DNA from: Bacillota bacterium
Lineage (GTDB): Bacteria; Bacillota; Clostridia; DSM-8532
Direction: 5' to 3'
DNA: 14,096 nt
Assembly: GCA_023426765.1 (NCBI GenBank)
Contig: JAEZBW010000576.1
Coordinates: forward strand, 1 to 14,096
The notes under the pieces were generated by a model. That model did no database searches and had not been told where the DNA came from. It worked only from the letters and a program-made list of their open reading frames with translations. The translations under genes and the position numbers were made by a program. Of this stretch, positions 1-4,886 are shown piece after piece; positions within the stretch are counted from its first letter, which is position 1, and the number at the start of each line of letters is the position of its first letter.

Positions 1-461
1 TAGTCTGATAAGGCATCATTTACACATCTGCTTAGATTTACAAGTAGTTTTCTATCGTACATAAAGTATACTCTGAGTCTCTTGGGCAGGGAGAACACCC
101 ATTGCCTATGTGGAACATCTTCTAAAACTTCAGTTGATAAATATTCACCAAATTCGACTACTCTTCTTTGGTGGCATGAGGGACAAAAGTGCCGGGATTT
201 ACATGAGAATGCTACCAGGTATTCATGATTGCAATCACAACATTTTACCCTTGCGAATCCCTTGTGCAAGTCTCCACAATCTAAATATTTATATATAACC
301 TTCATGACATGAGGTCTTAAAAACCCATAAAGCTTTTGATAACAATCGTCCCAAATGTTTTCTAATCTTTCAAAATGATCTTCTACGCATTTATAGAACT
401 GACTTTGTTTTGGGTTCCGCTGTTCATATACTTTGATATCAGAACTTAGGGTAGCTAACAT
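1..461 (-). CDS. IS91-family transposase, N-terminal part (runs off left edge)
   Basis: The minus strand is open from an ATG at 461 to the window edge (153 residues visible, no stop). The protein begins MLATLSSDIKVYEQ and contains a Cys-rich zinc-binding module (VKCCDCNHEY, then SCKSRHFCPSCHQRR at about residues 81-111) followed by the PHRQWVFSLPKRLR segment that opens the catalytic region. This is the arrangement of the IS91/IS801-type zinc-binding transposase N-terminus (Transposase_zn_bnd, then Y2_Tnp), a rolling-circle HUH transposase. The catalytic HUH and tyrosine motifs lie outside the window, so intactness cannot be judged. A GGGGA ribosome-binding site 7 nt upstream supports the start at 461; an in-frame ATG at 473 would overlap that site. 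A promoter and a LexA-like palindrome lie directly upstream. Confidence 0.88.
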   Translation of the reverse strand, partial: MLATLSSDIKVYEQRNPKQSQFYKCVEDHFERLENIWDDCYQKLYGFLRPHVMKVIYKYLDCGDLHKGFARVKCCDCNHEYLVAFSCKSRHFCPSCHQRRVVEFGEYLSTEVLEDVPHRQWVFSLPKRLRVYFMYDRKLLVNLSRCVNDALSD

Positions 462-483
462 AATAATCCCCATAAATAAAAAT

Positions 484-505
484 TAATAGAACACATGTTC
501 TATTA
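484..505. promoter_or_regulatory. LexA/SOS-box-like palindrome at transposase promoter
   Basis: This is a perfect inverted repeat with 10-bp arms (TAATAGAACA and TGTTCTATTA) around a 2-bp centre. The core GAAC-ACAT-GTTC fits the Gram-positive LexA (DinR) operator pattern CGAAC-RNRY-GTTYC, except that both flanking bases are A/T instead of C/G. It overlaps the last base of the predicted -10 box and the presumed transcription start of the transposase, the usual place for a repressor operator. It could instead be a terminal hairpin of the insertion element. Confidence 0.5.
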
Positions 506-533
506 CCATATCATGGATTGTAGATATAATCAA
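505..533 (-). promoter_or_regulatory. Probable promoter of the IS91-family transposase
   Basis: Read on the minus strand, TTGATT (528-533) and TATGGT (505-510) are separated by 17 bp, a reasonable sigma-A-type -35/-10 pair. A start of transcription near 498 would fall inside the adjacent palindrome. The -10 box is only a partial match to TATAAT, so this is a sequence-based prediction. Confidence 0.45.
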
Positions 534-631
534 GAATACTTATGTTAGTCCATAGATGAATACCGCAGACACCACGGCGGTTCCGCTTTTGCGGGCGATT
601 GCTGAAAATCTCCCTGCATTCCCTTTTCCTG

Positions 632-659
632 TTGACTTTTTCGTAAATAGGTTTATAAT
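632..659 (+). promoter_or_regulatory. Sigma-A promoter for the 702-1707 unit
   Basis: TTGACT (632-637) and a perfect TATAAT (654-659) are separated by 16 bp, 43 nt before the GTG start at 702. It is the best-looking promoter in the window and the only one needed for the two overlapping genes that follow. A GGAGGGG ribosome-binding site lies at 690-696. Confidence 0.65.
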
Positions 660-701
660 ATAATTAAGTTTATATCATAAACTAAAAATGGAGGGGATTG
701 T

Positions 702-1388
702 GTGAATATAACGGAAGGCAGGGAAGAACTGCTGAAAGATCTGCAACTGATAAAGGAAGCCGTGAAGAAAAACAACAGTATTTTAAAGTCGGTGTCCTTA
801 TCTGAAGGGTTGAAATCCACCGGGCTTATGACGGGCATTTTTATTATATTCATCAGCCTTGTCCTGTTGTGGCTTGAACATAATTACGGGAGCTATGCCT
901 TAATTCCTGCTGCGGTGAAGACCGGCTTCTATATGTTCGTCGGTTTTTGCAGCGTCGGCCTCATGATCAATAAAGTCGTTAGTATTGTTAAAGTACTGCG
1001 ACGGTATAAACAAGACATGAATGTGATGGCATTGTTTGAAGAATTGTATACGCACAAATTTTGGATGCTGATGGCTCCCCATGTCGTGGCGATGGTTGTT
1101 TTTATCATATACCTTTCTGTTTCGGATCTGGCCTTTTTAATTGTTCCTGTGCTGGCGATATTGGTGGCACTTATTTTTATCAATCTGCAGTCGATCATCA
1201 ATATCAGAGAGACATTACTCTCCAGGGTCTGGATGCTCGTTTCAGGACTGTTATCCCTTTTTATAGCCTATCGCGTCAATTCGCTGATACTCTTAAGCCT
1301 GACCTTCGGAGGGGGAATGCTCGTCCTGTATATTTCGGTGCAAATATCCACTTCAAGAGAAAAGAGGCGAAAACGTGGCGGGCGGTAG
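702..1388 (+). CDS. Six-helix membrane protein of unknown function, paired with winged-helix regulator
   Basis: This encodes 228 residues from a GTG start, set by GGAGGGG (690-696) 5 nt upstream. The first 40 residues are polar and charged and look cytoplasmic. About six hydrophobic segments follow (near residues 41-60, 68-88, 121-140, 143-163, 172-191 and 193-214), and the tail is strongly basic (REKRRKRGGR). I see no catalytic motif or recognised domain. The gene overlaps the next one, a winged-helix regulator, by 14 nt, so the two are almost certainly co-translated. Membrane proteins paired this way with small winged-helix regulators are common in Firmicutes; the regulator may control this unit. 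Function is not assigned. Confidence 0.85.
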   Translation: MNITEGREELLKDLQLIKEAVKKNNSILKSVSLSEGLKSTGLMTGIFIIFISLVLLWLEHNYGSYALIPAAVKTGFYMFVGFCSVGLMINKVVSIVKVLRRYKQDMNVMALFEELYTHKFWMLMAPHVVAMVVFIIYLSVSDLAFLIVPVLAILVALIFINLQSIINIRETLLSRVWMLVSGLLSLFIAYRVNSLILLSLTFGGGMLVLYISVQISTSREKRRKRGGR

Positions 1389-1707
1389 AGATATTGAAAT
1401 CAATAAAACCATTCACGAACGGGCCAGATTGATGATACTGACATACCTTGCTACCAGAGAAGAGGCGCCGGCACCGTTTAATGAGATCAAATCCGCTTTG
1501 AACATGACGGGCGGCAATTTATCCGTTCAGCTTCGTAACCTCGAAGAGGTCGGGTATGTAGAAATAACGAAGGCGATAGAAAAAAGAAAAACGGTGACGA
1601 GGGTATCCCTGACCCCGAAAGGATATGAAGACTTGTTATCCTATCTGGATAATATGGAAAAGCTCATTAAGGATGTATCGGGCGCCATGGAAGAGCGCAG
1701 CGAATGA
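1375..1707 (+). CDS. Small winged-helix transcriptional regulator (MarR/ArsR-like, HTH_34 type)
   Basis: This encodes 110 residues from a GTG start inside the end of the upstream membrane-protein gene, with GAGGCG as ribosome-binding site. The fold reads as a compact winged helix: a helix around INKTIHERARLMILTYLA, then the helix-turn-helix FNEIKSALNMTGGNLSVQLR (about residues 34-53), a short NLEEVGYVEI, the wing KRKTVTRVSLTPKG, and a C-terminal helix for dimerisation (YEDLLSYLDNMEKLIKDV). This matches the 'winged helix DNA-binding domain' family PF13601 in length and in the LTPKG motif. It is probably a cytoplasmic repressor, and autoregulation is plausible but unproven. The stop is only 7 bp from that of the convergent SLH gene, with no terminator between them. 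Confidence 0.85.
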   Translation: MAGGRDIEINKTIHERARLMILTYLATREEAPAPFNEIKSALNMTGGNLSVQLRNLEEVGYVEITKAIEKRKTVTRVSLTPKGYEDLLSYLDNMEKLIKDVSGAMEERSE

Positions 1708-1714
1708 CCGGTAT

Positions 1715-2818
1715 TCAGGCTGAGGCAGCTCTGTGTGCTATTGAAAGCAAGGAAAGAGATTCAAAAGCACCCTTTAGAACGATTTCTTTTCCAATAACCT
1801 TACCGCCGATTTTGATATTCCTAAAACCCGATCCTGTCAGATTCTTCTCCGACAGAACTGCGTTCCGGCGTATCGTTACATTTCCCACCTCGGTGAGGCC
1901 TTCAGCCGTTATTGTTACTGTTCCTTCTTCATTCAAAACCAGAACATCCTGCTCCAAAAGCGTATCCGTCAATGAAATGCTTTCGATGCAGCCTGCGATA
2001 ATGGTCTTCCCTTTTACCGCTACGCCAATAAGCTGTATCGTATCTGTGCCGATACCCCCGGTCAGGTATAAATCTCCTGCGATATATGTATCCTTCAGGG
2101 TTACACCCGGTGACGATATCACCATGTTCCCGGGGACCACCCTGGTATAGGTTCCGCCTGCGTTGATCAACTCTCCCATCACATTGTCGATCATCTTCAC
2201 CGCTTCACAGCGGCTGAGATTCGCCTTGGGCGCGAACAGGTTGCCTGGCCGTCCGGTCACATAGCCCTTCTTTGTCATGGTGCCGACCGAGCCTAATGCC
2301 CATTCGGCGATCTGCCCCACATCGGAATATTTCAGTGCGGCATCGAGGTTATCTCCTGCCAGTGAGAAGGCCCGGGCTAATATCACTGCCGCTTCCTGTC
2401 GGCTGATCACCGCCTCCGGGTTCATGTTTCCATTGCTGTCGCCGCTTATAATGCCTGCCTGATATGCCTTTGCAATTTCCGCGGCATACCAAGCCCCTGC
2501 CTTTACATCCGGAAAGCTTTTCTCGGATTTTTCTATATAGCCGAATATGCGGTTTAGAAGGGTTACAAATTCCGCCCGGGTAATGCTGTCATTCGGGCCA
2601 AATCGGCCGTCACCATAGCCCTTTGCCAGGCCCTGGTTCACCCATTTTAGGATCACCGCTTCTGCCCAATGGGCTTTGATATCCACCAACTCCTCCTGGC
2701 TTGATGCAGAAGAAACTGCGGACGGCAATGTAAACAACGCGCACAGGACGCATATACTCAACAGTAAAGCAGACCATCGCACCTTCTTATTTTTTTCTCC
2801 ATAAACCATGAATCGCAT
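1715..2818 (-). CDS. S-layer homology (SLH) domain surface protein
   Basis: This encodes 367 residues. The ATG at 2818 follows GGGAGG at 8 nt and precedes a signal peptide (basic KNKKVR, hydrophobic core about 16-34, likely cleavage in SAVSSASS). Three SLH repeats follow at about 44-90, 102-150 and 164-212, each with its TRAE-like motif (ITRAEF, ISRQEA, LSRCEA). SLH modules anchor proteins non-covalently to pyruvylated secondary wall polymers. Residues about 222-367 are a beta-rich stretch of short hydrophobic repeats (GVTLKDTYIAGDLYLTGG, EEGTVTITAEGLTEVGNVTI) like the beta-helix-type region found after SLH modules in other Firmicutes surface proteins. From memory such proteins run longer; this one stops after LSIAHRAASA, so C-terminal truncation is possible. 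Confidence 0.9.
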   Translation of the reverse strand: MRFMVYGEKNKKVRWSALLLSICVLCALFTLPSAVSSASSQEELVDIKAHWAEAVILKWVNQGLAKGYGDGRFGPNDSITRAEFVTLLNRIFGYIEKSEKSFPDVKAGAWYAAEIAKAYQAGIISGDSNGNMNPEAVISRQEAAVILARAFSLAGDNLDAALKYSDVGQIAEWALGSVGTMTKKGYVTGRPGNLFAPKANLSRCEAVKMIDNVMGELINAGGTYTRVVPGNMVISSPGVTLKDTYIAGDLYLTGGIGTDTIQLIGVAVKGKTIIAGCIESISLTDTLLEQDVLVLNEEGTVTITAEGLTEVGNVTIRRNAVLSEKNLTGSGFRNIKIGGKVIGKEIVLKGAFESLSLLSIAHRAASA

Positions 2819-2865
2819 CCTATAAACCTCCCGAACGCAGACGTAATAACTGTATCATCACTGTC

Positions 2866-3201
2866 TTACGATATAAAAATGTAATCCCCCTGTCGGGTAA
2901 ATGGTACCGATACATTATTCCAAAGCACTTCTTGAATCCCCGGAGCATAAATCTGTAAACCCGTTGGATCATCCCCGTACAATTCAATGCTTTTACCACC
3001 ATAATTCACTTCTACTGTGACAATTTCGGCGCTTTCAACCAATATTCTCTGTCCATTTGTATCAGCCGCATGCTTCCCCTGGCCAAGGAAAACGCTTTGA
3101 AGGTTCCCGGAGGCGTCCTTTGTTATGCTCAGGTTTTGACCGGTTAACCGATATTCACCCGCAGAAACATTCTCGTTCGATCCATTCTCCGCGGAAAAAC
3201 C
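2866..3201 (-). pseudogene. Start-less 3' remnant of a large exported (possibly polysaccharide-active) protein
   Basis: The minus strand is open from just after a TGA (3202-3204) to a TAA at 2866-2868 (111 residues), with no plausible start and no ribosome-binding site at its beginning. The peptide is protein-like and beta-rich: SAGEYRLTGQNLSITKD, SGNLQSVFLGQGK, TVEVNYGGKSIELYG, and the ending VPFTRQGDYIFIS. Such endings remind me of C-terminal beta-sandwich regions of secreted polysaccharide lyases and hydrolases, but I cannot name the family. Its first 47 nt overlap the 3' end of the DUF3137 gene in another frame. I infer that the 5' part was lost by a deletion or recombination that joined it to the DUF3137 gene. 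Confidence 0.55.
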
Positions 3202-4297
3202 TCAGCTGCTCGCTCAGCGTCATGTCACCGTGAGCTTGTGCTTCAAAGGCGTCTCCGTTTGACAGCGCCACATAGATTTTATCGTTGATAAACGACATGT
3301 ACATAGGGCATTTCAGCTTCTCCGAGGCCAGTACAATCCCTTCCAGCACCGGCGGTGTCAGGATGCGAAAAGCCGCCGTGGGGCTGTCGGCCGAAACAAC
3401 GAATTTTTTGTTGAAAGCGTGAAGCTCAGTTTCCGTCACGCCTTTTTTAAATCTGTTTCCACGCCTGTCAAACACAAAGACCGGTTCGTTGGAAATTGCG
3501 TCGTAATCGAACGCCGCAAGCCGCCCGCGGAAAAGTGTAACGTGCTTGATCCGTGTATTCCACTCCCCGTCTTTGTCACGGTATAGCTCCTCGCGCTCCT
3601 CTATCAGATGGATGTCCGATTGTGTGAAATGGGTTTGGCCGTAAGTCGCCGAAAGGTAATCGTTTCCGTTGTAAATGTCATATTTAGGAAAAAGCTGGGA
3701 GTCCAGGACTGCTTTTTCGTCAAGGGTTCGATTGGGATCAAACTTCATATCACTCAGAACCGACTCCAGGCCTGTCTTTACAACCTGATCCTTAAAGACG
3801 CTCTTGTACTTCCGGCCCGCAGACAACTTCACATACCAGGCTTCAGCCAGAAAAAGATGCCCCGCGATAAAAGATGCAACGCCGCCCGCGACGTTTTCCC
3901 TTACGATATAGTAGTAGCAGAAGAAAATGCTCAAGACGTACGCCACCGGCCCAATCACAAATAAACGGCTCATCCTCTGGGCTTTTATCCTCAGCTTATC
4001 AAGCTCCAGCATCTCCGCAGAGCCGATTTCCTGCAATTCCTCACGGTTTGTTTTCTGCTTCCCCGCGCGCAGGATGGTGTTGACAACCGACTCGAGCAGC
4101 AGGAATATCACCATAACCACGACGAATACCACGGCGGTTAGTATGGCAGACAAAAGAAACTCAAACAGCCCCAAATCGGCATATTTGGATAAGTCGGTGA
4201 TGGCAAAGACCAGCGTAATCAGGAGCGCGCCGCACCGCATCCACCTGACATGGGGATAGGGACTGTACCAGCCCAGGATTTTACGAATTCGTTCCAT
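3155..4297 (-). CDS. DUF3137 domain membrane protein, probably with altered C-terminus
   Basis: This encodes 380 residues. The ATG at 4297 follows AGAGGTG at 5 nt. Two hydrophobic segments (about 24-38 and 47-69) precede a charged stretch and two more (about 113-128 and 136-150). The soluble part matches DUF3137: a conserved order of LFPKYDIYNGNDYLSATYG, the acidic IHLIEEREELYRD, VTLFRGRLAAFDYD, the FNKKFVVSADSPTAAFRILT segment, and the core MSFINDKIYVALSNGD. DUF3137 proteins have no established biochemical function and are often encoded near lemA. Family members normally end in a longer helix after this core; here the protein stops at LRFFRGEWIERECFCG where an unrelated remnant begins, so roughly the last 20-25 residues may be missing or replaced. 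Confidence 0.78.
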   Translation of the reverse strand: MERIRKILGWYSPYPHVRWMRCGALLITLVFAITDLSKYADLGLFEFLLSAILTAVVFVVVMVIFLLLESVVNTILRAGKQKTNREELQEIGSAEMLELDKLRIKAQRMSRLFVIGPVAYVLSIFFCYYYIVRENVAGGVASFIAGHLFLAEAWYVKLSAGRKYKSVFKDQVVKTGLESVLSDMKFDPNRTLDEKAVLDSQLFPKYDIYNGNDYLSATYGQTHFTQSDIHLIEEREELYRDKDGEWNTRIKHVTLFRGRLAAFDYDAISNEPVFVFDRRGNRFKKGVTETELHAFNKKFVVSADSPTAAFRILTPPVLEGIVLASEKLKCPMYMSFINDKIYVALSNGDAFEAQAHGDMTLSEQLRFFRGEWIERECFCG

Positions 4298-4325
4298 CGG
4301 TTCACCTCTTCTATAGCCTTTTCTG

Positions 4326-4373
4326 CCGGGTATCCGGCGAATGCTTACCGATTCCCGTACCGGGTATCCGGCG
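4326..4373. repeat. Two 14-bp direct copies of a self-complementary motif
   Basis: CCGGGTATCCGGCG occurs at 4326-4339 and 4360-4373, 34 bp apart, in the short gap between the DUF3137 and DUF2442 genes. The first copy, with its preceding G, forms GCCGG-GTAT-CCGGC, a 5-bp hairpin; the second forms CCGG-GTAT-CCGG. They may be REP-like units or weak terminator or processing hairpins. No T-run follows. Confidence 0.55.
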
Positions 4374-4374
4374 T

Positions 4375-4611
4375 TTATTTGCTGCTGGCGGCCATCAGCG
4401 CCATGATTTGGCTTATCGTCAGCTCCGGGCCGTCCCGCCAGTAAATGCGGTCTTTTTTCGCATGAGGATACAGCACGCGGTCATCTTCCTTAAGCTCCTC
4501 AAAGCCCGGCTGCCGCAGCAGCAAGGCGCAGTCCAGCATCAGGATGTTGCCGTTATCCAAATGAATGTCCAGCATATCCCCCCCTGAATGCACACTTATT
4601 ATTTCCGGCAT
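4375..4611 (-). CDS. DUF2442-like small protein
   Basis: This encodes 78 residues from the ATG at 4611, which has a strong AGGAGGGAG ribosome-binding site 5-8 nt upstream. A longer in-frame start at 4764 would add a lysine/arginine-rich, poorly structured extension without a site and is rejected. The sequence (VHSGGDMLDIHLDNGN, LLRQPGFEELKEDD, KDRIYWRDGPELTISQIM) follows the DUF2442 pattern: a short beta-sheet with an NG turn, an FxxL segment, and a W-x-D-G motif before a final helix. Family proteins are small, cytoplasmic, and often found in toxin-antitoxin-like pairs; no partner is visible here. The gene reads in the same direction as the DUF3137 gene, with a 77-bp gap containing the direct repeats. 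Confidence 0.75.
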   Translation of the reverse strand: MPEIISVHSGGDMLDIHLDNGNILMLDCALLLRQPGFEELKEDDRVLYPHAKKDRIYWRDGPELTISQIMALMAASSK

Positions 4612-4669
4612 AAGTGCTCCCTCCTTCCTGTGGTTTCCAGCATAGCATCTTTTTTTTCGTTTGTGGGCG

Positions 4670-4689
4670 CAATCACAAAACTGTGATTG
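4670..4689. promoter_or_regulatory. Perfect 8-bp dyad upstream of the DUF2442 gene
   Basis: CAATCACA-AAAC-TGTGATTG forms a perfect 8-bp stem with a 4-nt loop, followed on the plus strand by GTGTTTTTT (T-run 4692-4697). On the plus strand it resembles a weak intrinsic terminator although no plus-strand gene precedes it. It lies 59 bp upstream of the minus-strand DUF2442 start, so it could equally be an operator. Confidence 0.35.
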
Positions 4690-4714
4690 TGTTTTTTCAG
4701 AAAGGATAGATAAG

Positions 4715-4725
4715 ATGAAAAAAGT
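4715..4725 (+). repeat. Third copy of ATGAAAAAAGT
   Basis: This 11-mer is identical to the inner part of the left arm of the inverted repeat at 4792-4807 (copy at 4797-4807), 82 bp away in the same orientation. A/T-rich identity of this length may be chance, but three copies (two direct, one inverted) lie within 140 bp upstream of the sensor kinase. Confidence 0.4.
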
Positions 4726-4757
4726 TTTTTTACTTTTCCGCCTGTTTTTGCGTCTGC

Positions 4758-4786
4758 TTTTCATTCGTCAGACGTTATGCTAAAAT
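4758..4786 (+). promoter_or_regulatory. Possible extended -10 promoter of the sensor kinase
   Basis: TGcTAAAAT gives an extended -10 element (hexamer 4781-4786), and TTTTCA (4758-4763) lies 17 bp upstream as a partial -35. A predicted start near 4792 would place the following inverted repeat at the very 5' end of the transcript. The -35 match is weak. Confidence 0.35.
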
Positions 4787-4791
4787 TATAT

Positions 4792-4855
4792 ATAAAATGA
4801 AAAAAGTAATTGGGCTTAATAATTTCATAAAACCATAAAACTTTTTTCATTTTAT
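4792..4855. repeat. Perfect 16-bp inverted repeat in the leader of the sensor kinase
   Basis: ATAAAATGAAAAAAGT (4792-4807) and its exact reverse complement ACTTTTTTCATTTTAT (4840-4855) flank a 32-nt loop. The stem is A/T-rich and no T-run follows, so it is not a standard terminator. It lies between the likely promoter and the ribosome-binding site (4872-4878) of the kinase gene. It could be a pair of regulator sites, an RNA stem-loop, or a relic of a small element. Confidence 0.6.
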
Positions 4856-4871
4856 GCTGCGCCACGCAAAG

Positions 4872-4878
4872 AAGGAGG
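4872..4878 (+). promoter_or_regulatory. Ribosome-binding site deciding the kinase start
   Basis: AAGGAGG ends 8 nt before the ATG at 4887. The alternative in-frame ATG at 4854 lies upstream of this site and overlaps the inverted repeat, so 4887 is preferred. Confidence 0.8.
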
Positions 4879-4886
4879 AAACCGCC

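Noticed and set aside
110..298. 62-residue plus-strand open frame at the left edge
   Set aside because: Antisense to the clearly recognisable IS91-family transposase.
1704..2150. 148-residue plus-strand open frame
   Set aside because: Shadow of the SLH gene; composition (Pro/Ser/Thr-rich with no domain) is typical of an antisense frame.
2820..3002. 60-residue minus-strand open frame with an ATG
   Set aside because: The adjacent frame (2866-3201) gives a far more protein-like sequence and explains this stretch.
4375..4764. 129-residue version of the DUF2442 gene
   Set aside because: The extra N-terminus is a Lys/Arg-rich stretch with no ribosome-binding site; the ATG at 4611 has a strong site and matches the domain start.
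4854..4886. Upstream start for the sensor kinase
   Set aside because: It overlaps the inverted repeat and precedes the ribosome-binding site that fits the ATG at 4887.
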